This document shows positions 7,139-15,383 of a stretch of 34,108 nt of DNA, one piece after another (the stretch's first letter is position 1; the number at the start of each line of letters is the position of its first letter). The position numbers were made by a program, and so were the translations under genes. The notes under the pieces were generated by a model. That model did not search any database. It had not been told where the DNA came from and worked only from the letters and a program-made list of their open reading frames with translations. The DNA is from Hymenobacter sp. H14-R3 (GTDB lineage: Bacteria > Bacteroidota > Bacteroidia > Cytophagales > Hymenobacteraceae). The stretch is from positions 1 through 34,108 of the forward strand of contig NZ_JASITD010000037.1 in the NCBI RefSeq assembly GCF_030063445.1, read 5' to 3'.

Positions 7139-8263
7139 ATGAAGTACTACTTTATTGCCGGTGAGCGCTCCGGCGACACCCACGCGGCGCACTTGCTGCG
7201 CGAGCTGAACGCCCAAGACCCGGCCGCTGATTTTCGCTTTTGGGGCGGCGACCAGATGGCGGCCGAGGGCGGCCACCTGGTGCGCCACTACCGCGAGCTG
7301 GCCGTGATGGGCTTTTGGGAAACGGCAACCAGCCTGCTCAAATTTCGGGGGTATCTGCGAGAGTGTCAGGCCGATATCCTGGCGTATCAGCCCGATGTGC
7401 TGGTGCTGATAGACTACGGTGGATTCAACCTGCGCATGGCGGCCTGGGCTAAGGCGCAGGGCATTCGGGTGTTTTACTACATCTCGCCCAAAGTGTGGGC
7501 CTGGAACCAGAGCCGGGTTGAAAAGATTAAGTTACTGGTTGATAAGATGTTCGTGATTCTGCCTTTTGAGGAGGAATTTTACCAGCGCTTCAACTATAAG
7601 GTGGATTACGTGGGCAACCCCACGGCCGATGAGGTAGCGAGCTTTGAGCCCAATCCGGACTTCATGACCCAATATGGCCTCGACCCCGACCGCCAGATTA
7701 TTGCCGTGCTGCCGGGCTCGCGCAAGCAGGAAATCGAGGAGATGCTGCACGAGATGCTGGCCGTGCTGCCCGCCTTTCAGGAGTACCAGTTTGTGGTGGC
7801 CGGCGTGAGCAACCTCGACCGTAGCTACTACCAGCACTTTGAGCGTAATGGCATTAAGATAGTAGTAGATCAGGCGTTTGACCTGCTGAGCCGGTCTAGC
7901 GCGGCGCTCGTAACCAGTGGCACAGCCACGCTCGAAACGGCGCTGTTCAACGTGCCGCAGGTGGTGTGCTACCGCACCAGCGGCCTCACGTATGTGATTA
8001 GCAAGGCGTTGATTAAGGTGCCGTACATCTCGCTCGTCAACCTCGTTGTGGGCCACACGGTGGTGGAAGAGTACATTCAGGGCAACTTCACGGCCCGCAA
8101 CCTGCTCGACGAGCTCAAGCGCCTGCTCACCGACGAAAGCTACATTGCCAAGCAGCGCGAAGGCTATGCCGAGCTGCGCCAAAAGCTGGGCCAGCAGAGG
8201 GCTGCCCGCCAAACGGCTTCCCTCATGCTTACCTACCTGCGCGAAAAGCCGGTGACGGCATAA
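7139..8263 (+). CDS. lpxB: Lipid-A-disaccharide synthase
   Basis: This is a membrane-associated family 19 glycosyltransferase. It joins UDP-2,3-diacylglucosamine and lipid X into the tetraacyl disaccharide of lipid A. The N-terminus MKYYFIAGERSGDTHAA carries the conserved GExSGD motif. Further marks are the YYISPKVWAWNQSR block (about 115-128), PGSRKQEI (about 193-200) and the SGTATLETAL donor-binding motif (about 260-269). At 374 residues it is normal length. With hldD nearby it forms a small lipopolysaccharide neighbourhood, although the two are divergently oriented. Confidence 0.96.
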   Translation: MKYYFIAGERSGDTHAAHLLRELNAQDPAADFRFWGGDQMAAEGGHLVRHYRELAVMGFWETATSLLKFRGYLRECQADILAYQPDVLVLIDYGGFNLRMAAWAKAQGIRVFYYISPKVWAWNQSRVEKIKLLVDKMFVILPFEEEFYQRFNYKVDYVGNPTADEVASFEPNPDFMTQYGLDPDRQIIAVLPGSRKQEIEEMLHEMLAVLPAFQEYQFVVAGVSNLDRSYYQHFERNGIKIVVDQAFDLLSRSSAALVTSGTATLETALFNVPQVVCYRTSGLTYVISKALIKVPYISLVNLVVGHTVVEEYIQGNFTARNLLDELKRLLTDESYIAKQREGYAELRQKLGQQRAARQTASLMLTYLREKPVTA

Positions 8264-8310
8264 GCCCGCCCGCGGCTGGCTGAACATCTGCCCGGGATTA
8301 TTGCTTAGGA

Positions 8311-8347
8311 AAAGCACCGGCCTGGCTATTTGCCGGGCCTTTGTTTT
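8311..8347 (+). terminator. Possible terminator after lpxB
   Basis: CCGGC (8317-8321) pairs with GCCGG (8332-8336), flanked by AAAG/CTTT and followed by TTTGTTTT. It is 50 nt after lpxB and its T-rich tail ends at the fdhD ATG. The stem is short with an internal loop, so confidence is low. Confidence 0.38.
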
Positions 8348-9220
8348 ATGCGGCCCCTAGCTCCTTACATCCAACCCAGCGCCGAGCGCACCACCGTGCA
8401 GCGCGTGACCGGCTCGGCTACGGCCCGCGCCACCGACCTGCTGGCCGTGGAGGCCCCCCTGGAAATCAGCCTGGGCTACGGCCCGGCCCACCAGCGCCAG
8501 ACGCACAGCCTGGCCGTAACCATGCGCACCCCCGGCCACGATGCCGAGCTGGTAGCCGGCTTTCTGCTAAGTGAAGGAATTGTGCAGCAAAGTGTTGACA
8601 TTCAGATTATTGAACACCAAGCCGACCCGCGCCGGCCAGAGGAGCGCGGCAACGTAATCAGGGCCGAGCTGGCCCCCGGCGTGGTGCTGCAGCTCGACCG
8701 GCTGGAGCGGCACTTCTACACCACGTCGAGCTGCGGGGTGTGCGGCAAAACCAGTATTGCGGCGGTGCGCGCCAGTTCGTGCCCCGTGCCGGCGCCCGCC
8801 GATAGCCCCCGGGTGCCGGCCACTCTTATTCACCAGCTGCCCGCGCGGCAGCGGGCGGCCCAGCAGGTATTTGAGCAAACGGGTGGCCTGCACGCCACGG
8901 CCCTGTTTTCGGCCGCTGGTGAGCTGCTGCTGCTGCGCGAAGACGTGGGCCGCCACAATGCCTTTGATAAGGTAGTGGGCGCGGCGCTGTTGGCTGGGCA
9001 AGTGCCACTCAGCCAGCGCATTATATTGCTAAGCGGCCGGGCCAGCTTCGAGCTGGTGCAAAAAGCGGCCGTGGCCGGCGTCGCTATTCTGGCGGCCGTG
9101 GGTGCGCCGAGCAGCCTGGCCGTTGAAGCCGCCGAAGAATTTGGCCTCACGCTGTTAGGCTTTGTGCGCCAGGAGCGCTTTAACATTTACACGCACGCCC
9201 AGCGTATTACGGAGTTATGA
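8348..9220 (+). CDS. fdhD: Formate dehydrogenase accessory sulfurtransferase FdhD
   Basis: FdhD passes sulfur from a cysteine desulfurase (IscS type) to the bis-MGD cofactor, which activates formate-dehydrogenase-type molybdoenzymes. The hallmark CxxC pair is Cys129 and Cys132 in SSCGVCGK. Other family blocks are ELVAGFLLSEGI, ALFSAAGELLLLREDVGRHNAFDKVVG and ILLSGRASFELVQKAA. I chose the ATG at 8348 (290 residues) over a TTG at 8330 that lies inside the terminator-like stem. Its last codons overlap the next gene's ATG by ATGA, so the two are translationally coupled, and its client enzyme is two genes downstream. Confidence 0.95.
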   Translation: MRPLAPYIQPSAERTTVQRVTGSATARATDLLAVEAPLEISLGYGPAHQRQTHSLAVTMRTPGHDAELVAGFLLSEGIVQQSVDIQIIEHQADPRRPEERGNVIRAELAPGVVLQLDRLERHFYTTSSCGVCGKTSIAAVRASSCPVPAPADSPRVPATLIHQLPARQRAAQQVFEQTGGLHATALFSAAGELLLLREDVGRHNAFDKVVGAALLAGQVPLSQRIILLSGRASFELVQKAAVAGVAILAAVGAPSSLAVEAAEEFGLTLLGFVRQERFNIYTHAQRITEL

Positions 9221-9552
9221 AACTCAGATTAGAAGAAAACTCGCTGCGCCTGCGGCTGTCCGAGGCCGAGGTGGCGCAGTTTGCCAGCACCGGCCGGGTG
9301 GCCTACACTATTATTTTTGGGCCTGAAGCCGGGCAAACGCTGGAGTACGCGCTGGAGCAACTGCCCGCCACCGACCCCACGCTGGCCGTGCGCGTCCGCT
9401 ACGCGGCTGGCGCGCTGGCCATTGAGGTGCCCGCCAAGCTGGCCGAAGAATGGACTTCGACAGAAAAAAATGGTTTTTCGGAGCGCGTGCGGGTGGCGGC
9501 AAACCAAGAGTTACGTATTATGGTTGAAAAAGACCTGGATTGTAGCCATTGA
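9217..9552 (+). CDS. Small conserved protein coupled to fdhD (possibly DUF7009)
   Basis: This 111-residue soluble protein begins MKLRLEENSLRLRLSEAEV and is mostly beta-strand with short helices. From memory it resembles the small family labelled DUF7009 in Bacteroidetes, but I cannot confirm this here. It starts within the fdhD stop (ATGA overlap) and ends 54 nt before the oxidoreductase gene, so it is almost certainly made together with both. It ends in KDLDCSH, a cysteine-histidine tail that might bind metal or sulfur. A role in maturing or regulating the molybdoenzyme is inferred from context only. Confidence 0.8.
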   Translation: MKLRLEENSLRLRLSEAEVAQFASTGRVAYTIIFGPEAGQTLEYALEQLPATDPTLAVRVRYAAGALAIEVPAKLAEEWTSTEKNGFSERVRVAANQELRIMVEKDLDCSH

Positions 9553-9606
9553 GCGGCCGGTCCATCTTTTGCTTGTATTTCCCGCCCTTATTCGCCCCCG
9601 TATATT

Positions 9607-12195
9607 ATGGAAGATTCACCCGCTGCCGACGCTAACAAGGCTGGCAAATTACACGAGCAAAAGGCCAGCCTGGCCCCCATGAGTGGCGAGCGCCCCGACC
9701 AGGGCGAAGCGCCGGTGGCTGACTACGAGATTCCGGCCGCCGACCGCCCAACCAAGCCCATGCACGAAGCAAACGCCGGCGCCCCGCCCGCCCACGAACA
9801 CATTCCGGCCCCGCCCACGGCCGAGGCCAAGTACCTGCATCCCATTCTGGCCCAGCCCCCCGAGGGGCTAACCGGCCTGCGGCTGGAAGGCCGCGCCAAG
9901 GTGGCCGCCGGCGTCACGGCCGTTATCAAGTCCATGCAATTTAGCTGGGGTGAGGACGGCGTGGCGCGCGGTACCAAGGGCCTGTTGAGCATGAACCAGA
10001 AGGGTGGCTTCGACTGCTCTAGCTGCGCCTGGCCCGACCCCGATGAGCACCGCTCCATTGCCGAGTTTTGCGAAAATGGCGCCAAGGCCCTGGCCTCGGA
10101 TGCCGACGACAAGGCTGCCGGCCCCGAATTCTTCGCCAAGCACAGCATCGTGGAGCTGTCGCGCATGACCGACCGCGACCAGAACAACGCCGGCCGCCTC
10201 ACGCACCCCATGGTGAAGCGCCCCGGCGGCACGCACTACGAGCCCATCGAGTGGCCCGAGGCGTTCCATATCATAGCCGATGAGTTGAATGCGCTCAAGA
10301 CGCCCGATGAGGCGGTGTTCTACACGTCGGGTAAAATCCCGAATGAGCCCGCGTTCCTGTTTCAGCTATTTGCGCGCGAGTTTGGCACCAACAACCTGCC
10401 CGACTGCTCCAATATGTGCCACGAGAGCAGCGGCTCGGCCCTTAGCCCCACGCTGGGCCTGGGCAAAGGCTCGGTTACGCTCAATGACTTTTACGAGGCT
10501 GAGGTTATCCTCATCATTGGCCAGAACCCCGGCACCAACCACCCGCGCATGCTGTCGGCGTTGCAGCAAGCCAAGCGCAACGGGGCCAAGATTATTGCCG
10601 TAAACCCGCTGTTTGAAGCCGGCCTCAATCACTTCAAAAACCCGCAGGATTTTATGAATCCGCTGCGGGCGCTGGGCGCTTTGATTGGCGATGGCACCCA
10701 GATTACCGACTTGTTCTTGCAGGTGCGGGTAGATGGCGACATGGCCCTGCTGCGCGGCATAATGAAGCACCTGCTGGCCGCTGAACAACTGAATCCTGGC
10801 CAAGTAGTTGACCATCAGTTCATTAGCGAATATACCACGGGCTACGACGCTGTGGTAGAAACGCTGAACAACACGAGCTGGGAAGACATTGAGGAGATTA
10901 GCGGCATCAGCCGCGCCCAGCTTTTGGAGGCCGCTAACATGCTGGCTCACAAGAAGAAAATCATCACCTGCTGGGCCATGGGCGTTACGCAGCAGCGGCA
11001 GGGCGTGCAAACCATTCAGGAAATTGTGAACCTGCACCTGATGAAGGGTGCCATCGGCATTCCTGGCGCGGGCACCTGCCCGGTGCGCGGCCACTCCAAC
11101 GTGCAGGGCGACCGCACGATGGGGATTTGGGAGCGCGTGCACGCCACGTTCCGCCACGCGCTGGAAAAGGAATTCAATTTCAAAGCGCCCGACAAGGATG
11201 GCTTCGACGTGGTAGAGAGCCTCAAGGCTATGAACGTCGGCAAAACCAAGGTGTACTTCAGCTTTGGCGGTAACCTGCTTGCCGCCGGCCCCGACACCGA
11301 GTTTATCGCCGAAGGCATGCGCCAGCAAAACCTGACCGTGTTTGTGGGCACCAAGCTCAACCGCGGCCACTTGGTAACTGGCAAAACCAGCCTGCTGCTG
11401 CCCACCTTCACGCACGTGGATATCGATATGCAGAAATCGGGTCACCAGATGACTTCCTGCGAGAATTCAATGGGCGTGGTGAGCCAGAACAAGGGCGTGC
11501 TGGTGCCGCTGGCCGGCGAGATGCTGAGCGAGGTAGCCATCATCAGCGGGGTGGCCATTGCCACCCTCGGTGACCGCACCACCACCGACTGGGTGGCCAT
11601 GACGGAGAACTACGACGTTATCCGCGACCACATTTCGCGCGTGATTCCGGGCTTTGAGAAGTTCAACGAAGGCCTGCGCCAGCCCGGCGGCTTTTACCTG
11701 CCCAACGGCCCCCGCGAGCGCAAGTTCACGACCGAGAACGGCAAGGCCAACTTCAGCAAAACCGAGCTGGAAAAGTACACCTTGGAGCCCGGCCAACTGG
11801 TGCTGATGACCGTGCGCAGCCACGACCAGTTCAACACCACTATCTACGAGTACAACGACCGCTACCGGGGCATTCACAACGAGCGCCGGGTGCTGTTTAT
11901 GAACGCAAAGGACATGGCCGACCGCGGCCTTAAGGCCAAGGACCTCATCGACATCACCAGCCACTACGAGGGCGAGCAGCGCAAAGTGGAGAAATTTGTA
12001 ACCGTGCCTTACGATATTCCGCGCGGTAACGTGTCGGCTTATTTCCCCGAGGCCAACCCGCTGGTACCCATCACGAGCGTAGCCAAGGTGAGCAACACGC
12101 CTACGTCCAAGTACGTGGTAGTGACGGTAGAAAAGGCCAAAGTGAGTGCGGCCCCGGCCGCACAAAAGCCGCGTGCCGAAGCGGTGCCCGCCTAA
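9607..12195 (+). CDS. FdhF/YdeP-type molybdopterin oxidoreductase
   Basis: This is a large catalytic subunit of the formate-dehydrogenase-like molybdoenzymes (the YdeP or TIGR01701 clade). It binds bis-MGD and reacts with formate or another small substrate; the clade's true substrate and electron acceptor are not established. After a Pro/Ala-rich N-terminal extension of about 75 residues come Cys137 and Cys140 (DCSSC) and Cys155 (FCENG), the usual partial Fe-S cysteine set of this clade. Cys271-His272 in NMCHESSG occupies the place of the formate dehydrogenase Sec/Cys-His pair. Molybdopterin-binding blocks follow (IIGQNPGTNHPRM, CPVRGHSNVQGDRTMG), with the C-terminal cap domain from about 720. 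No UGA/selenocysteine is present. It is preceded by fdhD and followed by a strong terminator. Confidence 0.92.
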   Translation: MEDSPAADANKAGKLHEQKASLAPMSGERPDQGEAPVADYEIPAADRPTKPMHEANAGAPPAHEHIPAPPTAEAKYLHPILAQPPEGLTGLRLEGRAKVAAGVTAVIKSMQFSWGEDGVARGTKGLLSMNQKGGFDCSSCAWPDPDEHRSIAEFCENGAKALASDADDKAAGPEFFAKHSIVELSRMTDRDQNNAGRLTHPMVKRPGGTHYEPIEWPEAFHIIADELNALKTPDEAVFYTSGKIPNEPAFLFQLFAREFGTNNLPDCSNMCHESSGSALSPTLGLGKGSVTLNDFYEAEVILIIGQNPGTNHPRMLSALQQAKRNGAKIIAVNPLFEAGLNHFKNPQDFMNPLRALGALIGDGTQITDLFLQVRVDGDMALLRGIMKHLLAAEQLNPGQVVDHQFISEYTTGYDAVVETLNNTSWEDIEEISGISRAQLLEAANMLAHKKKIITCWAMGVTQQRQGVQTIQEIVNLHLMKGAIGIPGAGTCPVRGHSNVQGDRTMGIWERVHATFRHALEKEFNFKAPDKDGFDVVESLKAMNVGKTKVYFSFGGNLLAAGPDTEFIAEGMRQQNLTVFVGTKLNRGHLVTGKTSLLLPTFTHVDIDMQKSGHQMTSCENSMGVVSQNKGVLVPLAGEMLSEVAIISGVAIATLGDRTTTDWVAMTENYDVIRDHISRVIPGFEKFNEGLRQPGGFYLPNGPRERKFTTENGKANFSKTELEKYTLEPGQLVLMTVRSHDQFNTTIYEYNDRYRGIHNERRVLFMNAKDMADRGLKAKDLIDITSHYEGEQRKVEKFVTVPYDIPRGNVSAYFPEANPLVPITSVAKVSNTPTSKYVVVTVEKAKVSAAPAAQKPRAEAVPA

Positions 12196-12218
12196 AAACG
12201 AGGCTAAACTGATAGGGT

Positions 12219-12252
12219 AAAAAGTCCCTGGCGTTCACGCCAGGGACTTTTT
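12219..12252 (+). terminator. Strong Rho-independent terminator after the molybdoenzyme gene
   Basis: AAAAAGTCCCTGGCG (12219-12233) and its exact complement (12238-12252) form a 15-bp stem with a TTCA tetraloop that ends in TTTTT. The A-run on the other side makes it potentially bidirectional. It separates the oxidoreductase from the transporter gene, which must therefore have its own promoter in 12253-12428; I could not place that promoter. Confidence 0.9.
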
Positions 12253-12428
12253 GTTTCCGTAGGCTTCATCGGCCCTGTTCATGTTTACGTAGGAACTATA
12301 GCAACTTAGCAAAATAATCCATAATGGCCTTTGCCAGGTGCAAGGCTGCGGCTACCTTGCGATAGCTTACCGGGCATATCTCTTAAGCATTCACCTAGTT
12401 TTTACTTTACTTTCTTTCCCCACCTTCA

Positions 12429-13841
12429 ATGGCCGACACTTCTTCCCTTCCGTTGCTTGACCGCGGCCGGACCATAGCGCCCGCGGGCTATAACCGCTGG
12501 TTGGTGCCACCGGCGGCGCTGGCCATTCACCTAGCCATTGGGCAGGCCTACGCGTTCAGCGTATTCAACAAGCCGCTGGGCTCGCTCATCAGCGGCGACC
12601 CGGCCAAGCCCGACGCCCTCGACTGGACGCCTACTCAAATCGGTATCACGTTTTCCATTGCCATTGTACTGCTGGGCCTGTCGGCCGCCCTATTTGGCAA
12701 GTGGCTGGAGCGCGTGGGCCCACGCAAGGCCATGCTGGCCGCCTCACTGTGCTTCGGCGGCGGCTTCCTGATTGGCTCGCTGGGCATCAGCCTGCACAAT
12801 ATCTGGCTGCTCTATTTCGGCTACGGGGTTGTGGGCGGCATTGGCCTGGGCATTGGCTATATCTCGCCGGTGAGCACGCTTATCAAGTGGTTTCCCGACC
12901 GCAAGGGCGTGGCTACGGGCATGGCCATCATGGGCTTTGGTGGCGGCGCCATGATTGGCTCGCCGATGGCGGTAGCGCTCATGGGGCAGTTTAAGGGCAT
13001 AGCGCCGCAGGGCGTAGCGCCCACATTTATCGCCATGGGCATCATCTACTTCCTGTTTATGCAGTTTGGGGTGTGGACAATCCGGGTACCGGCTGATAGC
13101 TGGGCTCCCGCTGGCTACGTGCCCAATGCTGAGCACAGTGCGCTTATTACGACGGGCAACGTATCGGCTGATAACGCCATCAAAACGCCGCAGTTCTGGC
13201 TGCTGTGGGTGGTGTTGCTCACCAACGTAACGGCCGGCATCGGCGTGCTCGAAACGGCTTCGCCACTGATTCAGGACACGTTTTCGGACAAAATTATGGG
13301 CGTGGGCAATGGCGTAACGGCCGCCGCCGCCGCGGGCTTCGTGGGCCTGCTCAGCTTGTTCAACCTGCTGGGTCGTTTCTTCTGGTCGTCGGCTTCGGAT
13401 AAGCTGGGCCGTAAGACCACGTATGCTATTTACTTTGGCCTGGGTATCTTACTGTATTGCCTCATTCCAACGCTGGGTCATAACTTGCAACTAACTCTCT
13501 ATGTGGTAGTTGCCTGCGTAATTATCAGTATGTACGGCGGCGGTTTTGCCACAGCCCCGGCGTTCTTGTCCGACTTGTTTGGCAAGTATCAGGTAGGAGC
13601 TATTCACGGGCGCTTGCTCACGGCCTGGAGCACGGCCGGCGTGCTGGGTCCGCTCATCGTGCACCAGCTGCACGACCATGCCAAGGAAAAGGGCCTGACC
13701 GGCGCGGCCGCCTACCAAAACGTGTTTTACACGATGGCGGGCTTGCTCGTAGTTGGCCTGCTGGCCGACCTGGCCGTGACGGCCGTGAACGAGAAGTACC
13801 AAGAAAAAGGCCCCGTAACTGCCGAGGCGGGCGGGCACTAA
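12429..13841 (+). CDS. OFA-family MFS transporter (oxalate/formate antiporter type)
   Basis: This 470-residue, 12-helix Major Facilitator carrier belongs to the OFA group, which includes the oxalate:formate antiporter OxlT. The N-terminal block NRWLVPPAALAIHLAIGQAY is followed by the first helix and the VFNKPLG loop typical of OFA proteins. GxxxGxGxGxG-like glycine-rich helices occur around 130-185, and the conserved FPDRKGVATGMAIMGFG loop lies between helices 4 and 5. It sits behind the formate-dehydrogenase-like gene and ahead of its small partner, so a formate, oxalate or related carboxylate is the likely cargo. The exact substrate cannot be read from sequence. Confidence 0.9.
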   Translation: MADTSSLPLLDRGRTIAPAGYNRWLVPPAALAIHLAIGQAYAFSVFNKPLGSLISGDPAKPDALDWTPTQIGITFSIAIVLLGLSAALFGKWLERVGPRKAMLAASLCFGGGFLIGSLGISLHNIWLLYFGYGVVGGIGLGIGYISPVSTLIKWFPDRKGVATGMAIMGFGGGAMIGSPMAVALMGQFKGIAPQGVAPTFIAMGIIYFLFMQFGVWTIRVPADSWAPAGYVPNAEHSALITTGNVSADNAIKTPQFWLLWVVLLTNVTAGIGVLETASPLIQDTFSDKIMGVGNGVTAAAAAGFVGLLSLFNLLGRFFWSSASDKLGRKTTYAIYFGLGILLYCLIPTLGHNLQLTLYVVVACVIISMYGGGFATAPAFLSDLFGKYQVGAIHGRLLTAWSTAGVLGPLIVHQLHDHAKEKGLTGAAAYQNVFYTMAGLLVVGLLADLAVTAVNEKYQEKGPVTAEAGGH

Positions 13842-13875
13842 GCCGCGGCTTTTCACTCCTAAACTTTCCTGCATT

Positions 13876-14022
13876 ATGAATCCGAAACCCAATTCCCCCG
13901 CGCCGGTAGCCGCCGAAGAAACCACTGGCGGCTCGGCCGTGATAGCTTGGCTAATCGTGGGCCTGCCCCTGGCCTGGGGCGTCTCGCAAACGTTCATTAA
14001 AGCGTTGGCCCTGTTCAAGTAA
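13876..14022 (+). CDS. Small membrane partner of the OFA transporter, 48 residues
   Basis: This short gene begins MNPKPNSPAPVAAEETTG and has one membrane helix (AWLIVGLPLAWGVSQTF) and a short basic tail ending ALFK. Proteins of this pattern are found directly downstream of OFA transporters in many bacteria and are labelled MFS transporter small subunit. Here it lies 34 nt behind the transporter and ahead of a shared terminator, so it is almost certainly co-expressed with it. Its function (stability, assembly or gating of the carrier) is not established. Confidence 0.85.
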   Translation: MNPKPNSPAPVAAEETTGGSAVIAWLIVGLPLAWGVSQTFIKALALFK

Positions 14023-14040
14023 GCCAGCTGCCGCTAGCCG

Positions 14041-14080
14041 AAAAAGCCGCTCAATTCCCCAGGGAGTCGAGCGGCTTTTT
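14041..14080. terminator. Bidirectional terminator between the OFA genes and moeA
   Basis: AAAAAGCCGCTC (14041-14052) and GAGCGGCTTTTT (14069-14080) are exact 12-bp complements, with a small CCC/GGG stem inside the loop. T-runs on both strands fit termination of the convergent small-subunit and moeA transcripts. Confidence 0.83.
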
Positions 14081-14101
14081 ACGTTGGGATAAACAAATAT
14101 T

Positions 14102-15307
14102 TTACCCCCGAAAGCGCCACACCGGCCACGCGCTACCGGCGGCAAAGTGCGTTTGGTCGGGCCCTAATTCCAGCAAGCCATCGGCCGCGAGCAGGCCGGC
14201 CAGGTCGCCCGAGCCGGCCGTGGGCGTAGGATGGGCGAGCAGGCGGCCATCGGGTGCGTTTTCGAGGCGCACGGCCAGGAAATAGCTGAGCGCAGGCTTG
14301 AAATCGACCGGGCTGGTTAATTGCGCAAAATACTGCTCGTCAATTAGTTGGCCCTGAACCTGCCGGAGCCAGCCGCGCACGTAGCGGTAGTAGCCCGCAA
14401 ACGTGGCCACGGGGTTGCCGGGCAGCGCAAACACGGTGGCCCCACCCGGCCGCTGCCCAAACCAAAACGGCTGCCCCGGCCGCTGCGCCACCCGGTGAAA
14501 AATCTCCGTCACGTCCGACTCGCGCAGCGCCTGCGGCAGAAAATCGGCTTGGCCCTTCGACACACCCCCGCTCAGCAGCACGGCATCAAACTGCGCTAGC
14601 AGCGGCGGCAGCCCCGCCTTGAGCGAGGCCAGGTCATCATCGAAGTGAAATACTATGCTCTCGCAGCCATCGGTAGCCAGCGCAGCTTGCAGCATGAGCG
14701 CGTTGGAGCGCCGAATCTGGTGGGGCAGGGGCGTGGCCTCCACGGGCACAATCTCGTCGCCGGTGCTCACCACGGCCACGCGCGGGCGGCGCGTTACGGC
14801 CACCGTGGCGGCCCCCACGGTGGCGGCCACGGCTATTTCGGCGGGGCTCAGCACGACGCCCGCGGCCAGCAGCCGGATGCCGGCCAGCTGGTCGCTGCCC
14901 TGGGCGTGCACGTTGTGGCCGGCACGGGGCGGGGCCACGCGCACGGTAGCCCGGCGCGGGGCGTCGCTAAAATCGAGGTCTTCGTAACGAATAATGGTAT
15001 CGGTACCGGGCGGCAGGGCCGCGCCGGTCATGATTTCGATGGCCGCCTGCGGGTTGGCCAGCGGCGTGGGCACGGCCCCGGCCAGCTGCGTGCGCTCGAT
15101 GGGAAAAACCGTTTGGCCCGCTTGCAAGGCGCTATAATTCAAGGCAATGCCATCCATCGTTACCCGGTTGTAGGGCGGGAAGTCGCGGTCGGCCACCAGG
15201 TCTTGGCGCAGCACGCGGCCTACGGCAGCGGCCAGGGGCAGGGTTTCGGGCGGTAGCGGGTGGGCGGTGGCCAGCACGTGGCGGTAGGCGTCGGCAACAG
15301 AAATCAC
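14102..15307 (-). CDS. moeA: Molybdopterin molybdenumtransferase MoeA
   Basis: MoeA inserts molybdate into adenylylated molybdopterin to give Mo-cofactor. Family marks include PPYNRVTMDGIAL near the start (about 45-57), VVSTGDEIVP in the centre, the LLSGGVSKGQADF motif of the MogA-like domain, and ALPGNPVATF. I chose the GTG at 15307 (401 residues). An in-frame ATG lies 210 nt further upstream, but using it would run through the promoter region and into the divergent mobA gene. It is transcribed away from mobA, with 76 nt between the two starts. Confidence 0.93.
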   Translation of the reverse strand: MISVADAYRHVLATAHPLPPETLPLAAAVGRVLRQDLVADRDFPPYNRVTMDGIALNYSALQAGQTVFPIERTQLAGAVPTPLANPQAAIEIMTGAALPPGTDTIIRYEDLDFSDAPRRATVRVAPPRAGHNVHAQGSDQLAGIRLLAAGVVLSPAEIAVAATVGAATVAVTRRPRVAVVSTGDEIVPVEATPLPHQIRRSNALMLQAALATDGCESIVFHFDDDLASLKAGLPPLLAQFDAVLLSGGVSKGQADFLPQALRESDVTEIFHRVAQRPGQPFWFGQRPGGATVFALPGNPVATFAGYYRYVRGWLRQVQGQLIDEQYFAQLTSPVDFKPALSYFLAVRLENAPDGRLLAHPTPTAGSGDLAGLLAADGLLELGPDQTHFAAGSAWPVWRFRG

Positions 15308-15383
15308 GTAGAAGCGGAGAAGTAAAAAGAAAGGCGGCTCAGCTGAAAGCAAGCTAATTTTTTGCCCAATTGTTGTGAAAGCT

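Noticed and set aside
8330..8347. FdhD start at the TTG at 8330
   Set aside because: The TTG lies in the stem of a terminator-like hairpin; the ATG at 8348 is six codons downstream and fits the family.
10366..11445. Long minus-strand frame of 359 codons inside the molybdoenzyme gene
   Set aside because: It is an antisense shadow typical of GC-rich genes; the plus-strand protein has clear motifs throughout.
9607..12195. Selenocysteine enzyme
   Set aside because: The active-site position is a normal Cys codon (TGC) and no in-frame TGA occurs.
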